Below are positions 34,732 to 44,312 of a stretch of DNA of 64,000 bases, one piece after another. The position numbers and the translations under genes were made by a program. The stretch comes from Methylorubrum rhodinum (lineage in GTDB: Bacteria; Pseudomonadota; Alphaproteobacteria; Rhizobiales; Beijerinckiaceae). The DNA lies in contig NZ_JACHOP010000022.1 of the NCBI RefSeq assembly GCF_014199935.1, forward strand, positions 1-64,000. Direction: 5' to 3'. How positions within the stretch are numbered: the first letter of the stretch is position 1; every line of letters begins with the position of its first letter. A model generated the notes under the pieces. That model made no database searches. It saw only the letters and a program-made list of their open reading frames with translations, and had not been told where the DNA came from.

Positions 34732-35032
34732 GCTGCCTCCTCTGGCGATGACAAAGAGGCCGGCGCGGGGAGAACGCGGCGCCGGACGGGCGAGACGCGG
34801 ACGGGAACGCTGCATCGCCACTCTGCGACGATGTTTGCCCCGCGACAACAGGTGGGCGGATGAATGGTTCAAGGCGGATCGTCGCCCCGTCCGGCCTCCG
34901 CCGGAAGAGTCTTTCTTAACGGACTGTTCACGCTGGGACGCGAATTGTTACACTCCGGTGACGCGAGCGGGGCGGTTCGGACCGCGGCTTGCATAGCCGG
35001 GCCCAGGAGGCAAAGGAGGCCGACGTCCCGCC
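34732..35032. other. Divergent intergenic region
   Basis: About 300 bases between the receiver gene (minus) and the amidotransferase gene (plus). The AATTGTTACACT stretch near 34943-34954 is the only AT-rich patch and could contain a -10. AAGGAGG lies about 14 bases before ATG 35033. No gene or repeat was recognised. Confidence 0.4.
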
Positions 35033-35818
35033 ATGTGCCGATTCCTCGCCTATCTCGGTGAGCCTGTCTTCCTGAACGAGCTCGTCTGCGCCCCGACGCA
35101 CTCGCTGGTGCATCAGTCGCTCCACGCGGCCGAGGCGAAGACGGAGACCAACGGCGACGGCTTCGGCATCGGCTGGTACGGCGAGCACGCCGAGCCCGGC
35201 CTCTACCGCGACGTCTGCCCGGCCTGGTCGGACGACAATCTGGTCAACCTGTGCCGCCAGGTGCGGGCCAAGACCTTCTTCGCCCATGTGCGGGCGGCGA
35301 CCGGCACCGCGACGACGCGGGCGAACTGCCATCCCTTCGCGCATGGCCGCCACCTGTTCATGCACAACGGCCAGATCGGCGGCTATCACCGGATCAAGCG
35401 TCGCCTGGAGGCGCTGATCCCGGACGACCTCTACGACACCCGCCGCGGCACCACCGATTCCGAGGCGATCTTCCTGCTGGCGCTGGCCAACGGGCTCGAA
35501 TCCGACCCGGTCGCCGCCATGGAGGCGACCTGCGCCACCGTGCGCGACCTGATGCAGGCGGCCCGGATCGCGGAGGCCTTCCGCTTCACCGCCGTGCTCA
35601 CCGACGGCGACAGCCTCACCGCCTTCCGCTGGGCCTGCGACGGGCGCCCGCCGAGCCTCTACTACCGCGAGAGCGAGCGCGGCCTCACCGTCGTCTCCGA
35701 GCCGATCGACGGCTGCCGCGAGGGCTGGCAGGTGGTGCCCAAGGGCGGCACGCTCCGGGCCCGCCGGGGTTTTGGCGCGGTGGTGAGCCGGCCGGAGGCC
35801 GGGCGCGCGGCGGCTTGA
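35033..35818 (+). CDS. Class II glutamine amidotransferase (YafJ/EgtC-like)
   Basis: A 261-residue N-terminal-nucleophile hydrolase. Cys2 (MCRFLAYLG) is the expected catalytic residue after removal of Met1. Further blocks: NGDGFGIGWYG, FFAHVRAATG, NCHPFAHGRHLFMHNGQIGG and DSEAIFLLAL. There is no acceptor domain, so it is a stand-alone glutaminase-type enzyme. YafJ-like and ergothioneine EgtC-like proteins share this shape, but no egt genes are adjacent. Confidence 0.88.
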   Translation: MCRFLAYLGEPVFLNELVCAPTHSLVHQSLHAAEAKTETNGDGFGIGWYGEHAEPGLYRDVCPAWSDDNLVNLCRQVRAKTFFAHVRAATGTATTRANCHPFAHGRHLFMHNGQIGGYHRIKRRLEALIPDDLYDTRRGTTDSEAIFLLALANGLESDPVAAMEATCATVRDLMQAARIAEAFRFTAVLTDGDSLTAFRWACDGRPPSLYYRESERGLTVVSEPIDGCREGWQVVPKGGTLRARRGFGAVVSRPEAGRAAA

Positions 35819-35909
35819 TTTTTCGTAAATCCAGCCTTCCAGCCGTGCCGGTCCCCAAGCCGGGGCGGCTCGCCTAGATAAGGGCCGTTTCCCGTTCAGG
35901 AGTCGGCCC

Positions 35910-37343
35910 ATGGATCTCGACGTTTCGCTGCACATCGCCGGAAGCTGGCGCCAGGGCGGCGCGGGCGAGAGCCTGCCGATCCTCAACCCCGCCACCGGCG
36001 AGAGCATCGGCCGGGTCGCGGTGGCGACGCGGAGCGACCTCGACGAAGCGCTCGCCGCCGCCGAACGCGGTTTTTCCGCATGGCGCAAGGTCTCGGCGTT
36101 CGAGCGCGGAAAGGTGCTGCGCCGGGCCGCCAGCCTGATGCGCGAGCGGACCGAGGCGATCGCCCGCACCATGACCCGCGAGCAGGGCAAGCCGCTGGCC
36201 GAGGCCCGCATCGAGACCGGGGTCGCCGCCGACATCATCGAGTGGTTCGCCGAAGAGGGCCGGCGCGCCTACGGCCGGGTCATCCCGGCGCGCGCCGAGG
36301 GCGTGCTGCAGATCGTCGTGCGCGAGCCGGTCGGCCCGGTCGCGGCCTTCACGCCCTGGAACTTCCCGATCAATCAGGCGGTGCGAAAGATCTCCGCCGC
36401 GCTCTGCACCGGCTGTTCGGTGGTCCTGAAGGGCCCCGAGGACACCCCGGCCTCCTGCGCCGAGCTGGTCCGGGCCTTCCTCGACGCGGGCGTGCCGCCC
36501 GACGCGCTCGGCCTCGTCTACGGCGATCCGGCCGCGATCTCCGGCCATCTCATCCCGCATCCGGTCATCCGCAAGATCACCTTCACGGGCTCGACCGCGG
36601 TGGGCAAGGAACTCGCCGCATTGGCCGGCCGCCACATGAAGCGGGCGACGATGGAACTCGGCGGCCACGCGCCCGCGATCGTCTTCGACGACGCCGACGT
36701 GGATCAGGCCGTGCGGGTGCTCTCGGCCAACAAGTACCGCAATGCCGGCCAGGTCTGCGTCGCCCCGACCCGCTTCCTCGTGCAGGAGAGCGTCTACGAC
36801 CGCTTCGTCGATGGGTTCATCGCGGCCTCGAAAGGGCTCGTCGTCGGCGACGGGCTCGATCCCGACACGCAGATGGGCCCGCTGGTCCACGGCCGGAGGG
36901 TCGAGGCGATGGAGGCCTTCGTGGCCGATGCCGAGGCCAAGGGTGCCCGGCTCATGACCGGCGGCAAGCGCATCGGCAACCGCGGCCACTTCTTCGAGCC
37001 GACCGTCTTCACCGACGTGCCGTATGATGCCCGCATCATGAACGAGGAGCCGTTCGGCCCCATCGCCGCGATCAGACGTTTTTCCGCCGACGACGAGGCG
37101 CTGTCGGAAGCCAACCGCCTGCCCTACGGCCTCGCGGCCTACGCCTATACCCGCTCCGGGGCACGGGCGACCCGCGTCGGCGCGGGCGTCGAAGCCGGCA
37201 TGGTCTCGATCAACCACCACGGCATCGCGCTCCCCGAGACGCCCTTCGGCGGCGTCAAGGAATCCGGCTACGGCAGCGAGGGCGGCTCGGAGGCGATCGA
37301 GGCGTATCTGACGACGAAGTTCGTCACCCAGGCCAGCGCCTGA
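35910..37343 (+). CDS. gabD: Aldehyde dehydrogenase, succinate-semialdehyde type
   Basis: Oxidises an aldehyde to the acid with NAD(P)+. The 477-residue chain has FTPWNFPINQAVRKISAAL, the cofactor loop FTGSTAVGKEL, Glu in TMELGGHAPAIVF and Cys in NAGQVCVAPTRF. Arg in the GAGV-type end region and the SSADH-like KESGYGSEGG close are normal. Succinate semialdehyde is the most likely substrate by family resemblance, but other aldehydes remain possible. AGGAG lies 7 bases before ATG 35910. A family A repeat follows at 37374. Confidence 0.87.
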   Translation: MDLDVSLHIAGSWRQGGAGESLPILNPATGESIGRVAVATRSDLDEALAAAERGFSAWRKVSAFERGKVLRRAASLMRERTEAIARTMTREQGKPLAEARIETGVAADIIEWFAEEGRRAYGRVIPARAEGVLQIVVREPVGPVAAFTPWNFPINQAVRKISAALCTGCSVVLKGPEDTPASCAELVRAFLDAGVPPDALGLVYGDPAAISGHLIPHPVIRKITFTGSTAVGKELAALAGRHMKRATMELGGHAPAIVFDDADVDQAVRVLSANKYRNAGQVCVAPTRFLVQESVYDRFVDGFIAASKGLVVGDGLDPDTQMGPLVHGRRVEAMEAFVADAEAKGARLMTGGKRIGNRGHFFEPTVFTDVPYDARIMNEEPFGPIAAIRRFSADDEALSEANRLPYGLAAYAYTRSGARATRVGAGVEAGMVSINHHGIALPETPFGGVKESGYGSEGGSEAIEAYLTTKFVTQASA

Positions 37344-37373
37344 CGGGTTATTGCGGGCTCGATCACCCACCAC

Positions 37374-37513
37374 CGTCGTTCCGGGGCGCCGCAGGCGAAC
37401 CCGGAATCCACGGCTGCCCGCGACGCTCTGTTCGGCGTCGCGTCACGGATGGATTGCCCGCCCCCGGCGCGCCCCTCGGGGGCCGGGCTCCGTTCCGCGG
37501 CTCCGGAATGACG
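37374..37513. repeat. Family A palindromic repeat, copy 3, with insertion
   Basis: The left half (CGTCGTTCCGGGGCGCC ... CCCGGAATCCACGG) and the end (CTCCGGAATGACG) match copies 1 and 2. After GGATT an extra, self-complementary block of about 35 bases (GCCCGCCCCCGG ... CGGGGGCCGGGC) interrupts it. So the repeat appears to have gained a second hairpin. Confidence 0.7.
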
Positions 37514-37621
37514 CCGAGAGGGTTGGAGAGGAAGGCTGTGCCCCCGCCGCATCCGTGGGGGATACCGCAATGCACAATAAATCCGATTTTCCCCAGCTTC
37601 AGCTTGAACAAATGAAACTTA

Positions 37622-37630
37622 TTGCAGCAA
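37622..37630. promoter_or_regulatory. TTGCAGCAA palindrome upstream of phaZ paralogue 2
   Basis: TTGC-A-GCAA lies 72 bases before the TTG start of the second phaZ, in an AT-richer stretch (37566-37640) likely to hold the promoter. PHA regulators of the PhaR type recognise TGC/GCA-rich palindromes, so this is a candidate site only. The segment 37514-37621 otherwise holds no gene. Confidence 0.25.
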
Positions 37631-37702
37631 GGCGAGTTTAGCCCTCCACGACATGAAGATAAGGACAGCTTGGGTCTGCGAGCTGCTCCGGGGAGTGCTC
37701 GC

Positions 37703-39073
<1,371 letters not shown>

Positions 39074-39095
39074 GGGCACACCACCTCCACCCCCG

Positions 39096-39206
39096 CCCTC
39101 ATCCCGACGCGCAGCGGCGGCCTCGAAGGAGACCTCCAGCCCGCCGCGCGATCCCTGGAGCCCTCCTTCGAGGCCGCCGCTGCGCGTCGGCACCTCAGGC
39201 TGAGGG
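39096..39206. repeat. Family B long inverted repeat, copy 2
   Basis: Arms CCCTCATCCCGACGCGCAG and its near-complement ending CCTCAGGCTGAGGG, with the same inner CCTCGAAGGAG / CTCCTTCGAGG pairing and TGGAGCC as in the other copies. It lies after phaZ paralogue 2. The remaining bases to 39376 show no gene. Confidence 0.75.
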
Positions 39207-39376
39207 TGTGGATGGGATGAGTCTCGAGAATCGCACGCGGTACCGATCCGCAGCCCTCGCGGCCCCTCGTCGAGGTCGATCACGAAGATCTCAGCGGCAG
39301 ATCGCCGTTTGACCCGACTCCCTTCCTTGAATTATGAATACAAAAAGGTCGGCAGGCCTGGGAAGGGGAGGTCCGT

Positions 39377-42313
39377 TTGGGCGCGAGCGCGAAACCGGCG
39401 GCGAGTCAGCGGGCGACAGTCCGCAACGCGGCGGGTTTGCCCCGCAAGCTCGCGGAGGTGCTGCAGGGCGAGGCCCGCTTCGACGCCTTCACCCGCGGGC
39501 GCTACGCGACCGACGCGTCCATCTATCAGATCATGCCGGCCGGTGTCGTCTTCCCCAGAAGCGCCGCTGACATCGCCGCGACCCTTCGGGTGGCGGCCGA
39601 CCACGATCTGCCCGTCATCCTGCGCGGCGGCGGCACCTCGCAGAACGGCCAGCCGATCGGCTCCGGCCTCGTCGTCGATTGCGCGCGCCACTTCAACGGC
39701 GTTCTCGCCTACGACGCGGAAGCAGGCACGATCACGGTCGAGCCCGGCCACGTGCTGGAGCGGCTGAACGGCCGCGTCAGGACCGACGGCTGGTTCTTCC
39801 CGGTCGAGCCGTCCACCGCGACCCGCTGCACCCTCGGCGGCATGGCCGGCAACAATTCCTGCGGTGCCCGCTCCCTGCGCTACGGCAAGATGAGCGACAA
39901 CGTGCTGAGCCTGGAGGCGCTGTTCCACGACGGCAGCGCCTTCGGCTTCGGCCTCACCGGCAACGAGGCGCAGGCCGTCACCGGCGGCCCCCGCGTCGAC
40001 GACCTCGCCCGCCGGATGCTGGCGCTGGCCGAAGCCCATCGCGACGAAATCATCCAAAAGTATCCGCGGGTGCAGCGGCGGGTCGGCGGCTACAACCTCG
40101 ACAGCCTGATCGAGCCGCGGCCGAACCTCGCCCATCTCCTCGTCGGCTCCGAGGGGACGCTCGCCGCCACCACCTCGGTGACGCTCAAGCTCTCGCGCCT
40201 GCCGGCCCACCGGGCCATGGGCGTGTGCCACTTTCCCTCCTTCCGCTCGGCGATGGAGACGACGCGCCACATCGTCGATCTCGATCCGGTGGCGGTCGAA
40301 CTCGTCGACAACAACGTGCTGGTGCTCGGCGCCGACATCCCGCTGTTCCGCACCACGCTCGCCGACATCACCCGCGGCCAGCCGAACTGCCTGCTTCTCG
40401 CCGAGTTCGCGGGCGACGATCTTTCGGCCTTGAAGCAAGACCTGAAACGTCTCGATCAGTGCATGGCCGACCACGGCTTCCCCGACGCCGTGGTCGAGGT
40501 GGTCGAGCCCAACCGCCAGAAGGCGGTGTGGGAGGTGCGCGAGGCCTGCCTCAACATCATGATGTCGATGAAGGGCGACCGGAAGCCGGTCTCCTTCATC
40601 GAGGATTGCGCCGTCCCGCTGGAGCATCTGGCCGACTACACCGACGCCGTCACCGAGGTGTTTTCCCGGCACGGCACCCGCGGCACGTGGTACGCCCACG
40701 CCTCCGTCGGCTGCCTGCACGTGCGCCCGATCCTCAACATGAAGGACGGGGAGGACGTGGCGCGGATGCGCGCCATCGCCGAGGAGACGGCGGAGCTGGT
40801 GCGCCGCCACAAGGGCTCCTACTCGGGCGAGCACGGCGACGGCATCTCCCGCTCCGAGTTCGTCGAGCCGCTGTTCGGGCCAAAACTCACCCGCGCCTTC
40901 GAGGCCGTGAAGGACGATTTCGACCCGCAAAACCGGCTGAACCCCAACAAGATCGTCCGCCCGCTCAAGATGGACGACCGCACGCTGATGCGCTTCGCCC
41001 CCGGCTACGCGGTCACCGAGCCGGCGCGGACCGCGCTCGACTGGTCGGACTGGGGCGGGTTCGGCCCGGCGGTCGAGATGTGCAACAACAACGGCACCTG
41101 CCGGAAGCTCGCGGGCGGGGCGATGTGCCCGTCCTACCGGGCGACGAAGGACGAGCAGCACCTGACGCGGGGCCGCGCCAACTCGCTGCGGCTGGCCATC
41201 TCCGGTCAGCTCGGCCAGGACGCGTTCCTGTCGCCGGAGATGAAGCGCACGATGGACCTGTGCGTCTCCTGCAAGGCCTGCCGCCGGGAATGTCCGACCG
41301 GCGTCGACATGGCGCGTATGAAGGTCGAGTTCCTGCACCATTACCACGCCCGGCACGGGCTGCCGTTGCGCGAGCGGCTGGTCGCCGAGATGCCGCGCTA
41401 CGCGGGCGTCGCCGCCGCGCTGGCGCCGCTGCTCAACCTGCGCAACCGCTATGCCCCGCTCGCCAAGTTCGGCGAGCAAAGGCTCGGCTTCTCGGCGCGG
41501 CGCTCGCTGCCGGCGTGGCGCCGGCCCTGGCGCGAGACCGGCGAGCCGGCCCACCCTGCCGACGTCACGGGCGAGTTCCGCGACATCGTCCTGTTCGGCG
41601 ACACCTTCAACCGCGCCTTCGAGCGCGAGAACCTGGAGGCCGCCGAGCGGGTCCTGACCGCCGCGGGCTACCGCCTTCACCGTGTGCTGGCGCATTCCGG
41701 CCGGCGCCCGCTCTGCTGCGGCCGCACCTGGCTCGCCTCGGGCCAGACCGACCGGGCCCGCGCCGAGGCCCGGCGGACGCTCGACGCGCTGCTGCCCTTC
41801 GTGCGGGCCGGCGCCCGCGTGGTCGGGCTGGAGCCCTCCTGCCTCCTCACCTTCCGCGACGAATTCTTGTCCCTCCTGCCGGGGGAGGAGGCCAAGACGC
41901 TGGCGCAGAGCGCGCTGCTGTTCGAGGAACTGCTCGCCGCCGACCTCGCGGCCGGGCGCATCAACCTGCCTCTGAAGGATCAGGGCGGCCGCGTCGCCCA
42001 TCTGCACGGCCATTGCCACCAGAAGTCCTTCGGGGCGATGGGCGCGGTCGAGACGGTGCTGCGCCGCGTGCCGGGGCTCGATGTCCGAGTCATCGAATCG
42101 AGCTGCTGCGGCATGGCCGGAGCCTTCGGCTACCGCGCCGACACGATCGACACCTCCTTCGCCATGGCGGAGCTGTCGCTGTTCCCGGCGCTGCGCAAGG
42201 CGGGCCCCGACGACCTCGTCGTCGCCGACGGGACGAGCTGCCGCCACCAGATCCATGACGGGCTGAAGCGCGAGGCGATCCACGTGTCGCGCGTGCTCGA
42301 CGCGGCGCTCTGA
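39377..42313 (+). CDS. Fused FAD/Fe-S oxidoreductase (YdiJ-like, D-2-hydroxyacid dehydrogenase type)
   Basis: A 978-residue soluble enzyme. The N-terminal FAD-binding part (about 55-530) shows LRGGGTSQNGQPIGSG and TLGGMAGNNSCGARSLRYG, then the oxidase C-terminal domain ending at FDPQNRLNPNK. A ferredoxin-like domain follows with Cys ligands in CNNNGTCRK...MCPSYRAT and CVSCKACRRECPTG. Two cysteine-rich domains end the protein, with PLCCGRTW and SSCCGMAGAFGY. Relatives oxidise D-lactate or D-2-hydroxyglutarate. TTG 39377 is preceded by GGAAGGGGAGG. A family C repeat begins 2 bases after the stop. Confidence 0.9.
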   Translation: MGASAKPAASQRATVRNAAGLPRKLAEVLQGEARFDAFTRGRYATDASIYQIMPAGVVFPRSAADIAATLRVAADHDLPVILRGGGTSQNGQPIGSGLVVDCARHFNGVLAYDAEAGTITVEPGHVLERLNGRVRTDGWFFPVEPSTATRCTLGGMAGNNSCGARSLRYGKMSDNVLSLEALFHDGSAFGFGLTGNEAQAVTGGPRVDDLARRMLALAEAHRDEIIQKYPRVQRRVGGYNLDSLIEPRPNLAHLLVGSEGTLAATTSVTLKLSRLPAHRAMGVCHFPSFRSAMETTRHIVDLDPVAVELVDNNVLVLGADIPLFRTTLADITRGQPNCLLLAEFAGDDLSALKQDLKRLDQCMADHGFPDAVVEVVEPNRQKAVWEVREACLNIMMSMKGDRKPVSFIEDCAVPLEHLADYTDAVTEVFSRHGTRGTWYAHASVGCLHVRPILNMKDGEDVARMRAIAEETAELVRRHKGSYSGEHGDGISRSEFVEPLFGPKLTRAFEAVKDDFDPQNRLNPNKIVRPLKMDDRTLMRFAPGYAVTEPARTALDWSDWGGFGPAVEMCNNNGTCRKLAGGAMCPSYRATKDEQHLTRGRANSLRLAISGQLGQDAFLSPEMKRTMDLCVSCKACRRECPTGVDMARMKVEFLHHYHARHGLPLRERLVAEMPRYAGVAAALAPLLNLRNRYAPLAKFGEQRLGFSARRSLPAWRRPWRETGEPAHPADVTGEFRDIVLFGDTFNRAFERENLEAAERVLTAAGYRLHRVLAHSGRRPLCCGRTWLASGQTDRARAEARRTLDALLPFVRAGARVVGLEPSCLLTFRDEFLSLLPGEEAKTLAQSALLFEELLAADLAAGRINLPLKDQGGRVAHLHGHCHQKSFGAMGAVETVLRRVPGLDVRVIESSCCGMAGAFGYRADTIDTSFAMAELSLFPALRKAGPDDLVVADGTSCRHQIHDGLKREAIHVSRVLDAAL

Positions 42314-42314
42314 G

Positions 42315-42366
42315 AGCATCGGCCCGAAAAGTGGCCGCCGGTTTTCGGAGGAAGCCGATGCGGCAC
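42315..42366 (+). repeat. Family C REP-like hairpin, copy 2
   Basis: AGCATCGGCCCGAAAAGTGG ... CCGGTTTTCGGAGGAAGCCGATGCGGCAC, with a CGAAAA/TTTTCG stem and outer GCATCGG/CCGATGC arms. It starts 2 bases after the oxidoreductase stop. The following 112 bases to the SDR gene show nothing else. Confidence 0.7.
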
Positions 42367-42478
42367 AAGAATCCGGAGCGTCATCCCGGATGACGCTCCG
42401 ACCCCGCGGCCCTGCGGCGCGGGGTCGGAACACGACCTCCCGTCTCCGGTTGTCGCGGCATTCCATCAAGGACCTGCG

Positions 42479-43351
42479 ATGACCGATCCCCTCACGAAAT
42501 ACCCGCGCCCGCCCTTCCCCGAGCAGCCCCAGAGTTTTCCGGGCAAGACGCCGAAGATGCAGCCCGAGCCGGACCACGGCGAGGCGAGCTACCGGGGTGC
42601 GGGCAAGCTCGACGGCAAGGCCGCTCTGATCACCGGCGGCGACAGCGGCATCGGCCGGGCGGTCGCCATCGCCTATGCCCGCGAGGGCGCGGACGTGGCC
42701 ATCGCCTACCTGCCCGAGGAGCAGGCGGACGCCGAGGCCGTGGGCCAGTGGATCGAGAAGGCGGGGAAGCGCGCCCTGCTGCTGCCCGGCGACATCAAGG
42801 ACGCCGCCTTCGCCCGCGAGATCGTGGAGCGCACGGCCAAAGCGTTCGGCCGCCTCGACGTGCTGGTGAACAACGCCGCCTTTCAGGAGCCGAACCGGGG
42901 CCTCGACGCGCTGGACGACGCGACGTTCGAAAAGCATTTCCGCACCAACGTGTTCGGCGCCTTCTACGCCACCAAGGCGGCTTTGGCGCATCTGCCGCCG
43001 GGCGGCAGCGTGATCTTCACCTCCTCGGTGAACTCCAAGCACCCGATGCCGACGCTGATGGCCTACAGCGCCACCAAGGGCGCGCTCAGCAACATGGTGC
43101 TCAGCCTCGCGCAACTGCTCGCCGAGAAGGGCATCCGCGTGAACGGCGTGCTGCCGGGCCCGATCTGGACGCCGTTCATCCCCGCCGGGATGAGCCAGGA
43201 CGCGGTGAAGACGTTCGGCAGCCAAGTCCCCTTCGACCGCCCCGGCCAGCCGGCCGAGTTGGCCTCCGCCTACGTGATGCTCGCGTCCGAGGAGAGCAGC
43301 TACACCTCCGGCGCGCTGATCACGGTCGCGGGCGCCATGCCGGTGCTGTGA
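42479..43351 (+). CDS. SDR-family oxidoreductase (YghA-like)
   Basis: A 290-residue NAD(P)-dependent short-chain dehydrogenase. The cofactor loop is ITGGDSGIGRAVAIAYA. NNAA is near residue 126, followed by Ser in VIFTSSVNS, Tyr and Lys in AYSATKGAL, and GVLPGPIWTPFIP. The first 45 residues (Pro/Gln-rich, PPFPEQPQSFPGKTPK) precede the core, a feature of the YghA/stress-type SDR group. The substrate is unknown. The stop adjoins the structured element at 43352. Confidence 0.9.
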   Translation: MTDPLTKYPRPPFPEQPQSFPGKTPKMQPEPDHGEASYRGAGKLDGKAALITGGDSGIGRAVAIAYAREGADVAIAYLPEEQADAEAVGQWIEKAGKRALLLPGDIKDAAFAREIVERTAKAFGRLDVLVNNAAFQEPNRGLDALDDATFEKHFRTNVFGAFYATKAALAHLPPGGSVIFTSSVNSKHPMPTLMAYSATKGALSNMVLSLAQLLAEKGIRVNGVLPGPIWTPFIPAGMSQDAVKTFGSQVPFDRPGQPAELASAYVMLASEESSYTSGALITVAGAMPVL

Positions 43352-43477
43352 AAGTCCGGGTTCCCAAAGGGACCATCCCTTTGGCGGGGTTTGGAGCGGA
43401 GCCCCATGGGTGGCTTCGCCGACCAGGGCTCTGCCCTGGACCCGCGAAAGGACGTAGTCCTTTCGAAACCTGGACTT
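43352..43477. repeat. Branched multi-hairpin element between convergent genes
   Basis: An outer stem pairs AAGTCCGGGTT (43352-43362) with AACCTGGACTT (43467-43477), one mismatch. Enclosed in order are CCAAAGGG/CCCTTTGG (43364-43384), GGGGT/GCCCC (43386-43405), a short GGC/GCC hairpin (about 43412-43420), CCAGGGC/GCCCTGG (43423-43439) and CGAAAGGAC/GTCCTTTCG (43445-43465). It fills the whole gap between an SDR gene and an unknown gene in convergent orientation. No copy elsewhere in the window. Confidence 0.75.
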
Positions 43478-43872
43478 CAGCCCTTCGGCCAGCGGCTCTG
43501 GAGGGTGGCGAGCATCTCGACCGCGTCCTGCGAGATGCCGGCCTCGCGGGCGGCCGTGAGGGCGGGGTCCTCCGGCCGCGGCTCGGTGGGCCTCGTCTCG
43601 AACTGGCGGCGGTGGGCGTGGTCGAGGATGTCGGCGATGCGACTGCCGACCGCGACCGCGATGGCGGTCGAGTCCGGCCCCTCCGAGCGATGGACGTGCA
43701 TCCGCTCCAGCGCCTCGGCGATCTGCCGCTCGAAGGCCTGGAACAGGTCGCCCGCCGCCTTCGGGTTCATCCGCATCAGCGCCGCGGCTGCCGCGCCGTA
43801 GGTCTCCTTGAGCATGTAGAGCGTCAGCCGCTCGACCGCCCGGTCGTCCTCGTCCATCGACTTGTCCGCCAT
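43477..43872 (-). CDS. Hypothetical helical protein
   Basis: A 131-residue protein with two likely helical stretches (VERLTLYMLKETYGAAAAALMRM and AAGDLFQAFERQIAEALERM) and a more basic and polar second half. No known motif, signal peptide or membrane segment. ATG 43872 gives MADKSMDEDDRAVERL. Composition is protein-like, so the gene is probably real. Its stop lies at the end of the branched element. Confidence 0.6.
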   Translation of the reverse strand: MADKSMDEDDRAVERLTLYMLKETYGAAAAALMRMNPKAAGDLFQAFERQIAEALERMHVHRSEGPDSTAIAVAVGSRIADILDHAHRRQFETRPTEPRPEDPALTAAREAGISQDAVEMLATLQSRWPKG

Positions 43873-44312
43873 ACCGCCTGTCCTGTCGCGCTCGCCGTCT
43901 GCGGAACGCTTTTTCGACGACGTGGATTCCGGTTCGTCGAAAGAACGCGCGTCCGACGAGGACCTCGTGATCCGACCCGACGGGGTCGGGCACGGCTCCC
44001 GGGGCCGCCTCCGCAGGCGCCGATCATACCCTCGAAGCGAGAGAGTCTCATCCTGCCCTGTCATGTCGACGGACGACATGGGGAACGGCTTCGATCGCTT
44101 GTGAGTTGCGGCGCGTCGGGCCGTCAACCCATGCTCGGGCCGCACGCGCGCGGGGGGCGGGCGGCGGCCCCGCCGTCCGAAGGGAACGGCGGGGCGTGTC
44201 GTGTCCGCACGACGGAGCCGATACGCAACGCGGCTCGTCATGGACGATGCCCGGTTCAGGTTAGCCGGCCCTCAAGGCCCCGCTCCGGCCGCGGTCCCGG
44301 AATGGGATGGCG
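43873..44312. other. 440-base intergenic region with hairpins
   Basis: No convincing gene. Two neat hairpins stand side by side: CCCCGCCGT (44168-44176) with ACGGCGGGG (44186-44194), and GTCGTG (44198-44203) with CACGAC (44208-44213). The first may act as a terminator for a short transcript or belong to a repeat. The rest, including a GAGAGAGTC stretch near 44039, shows nothing I can name. Confidence 0.4.

Noticed and set aside
39332..43993. A 1,553-codon open frame on the minus strand opposite the FAD/Fe-S oxidoreductase
   Set aside because: It is opposite a gene with clear catalytic motifs. Its product is Arg/Gly/Ala/His-rich with no folded pattern. Long antisense frames are expected at this GC level.
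44168..44213. Adjacent hairpins as a tRNA or riboswitch
   Set aside because: No acceptor stem, no T-loop motif and no known riboswitch core. Two simple hairpins only.
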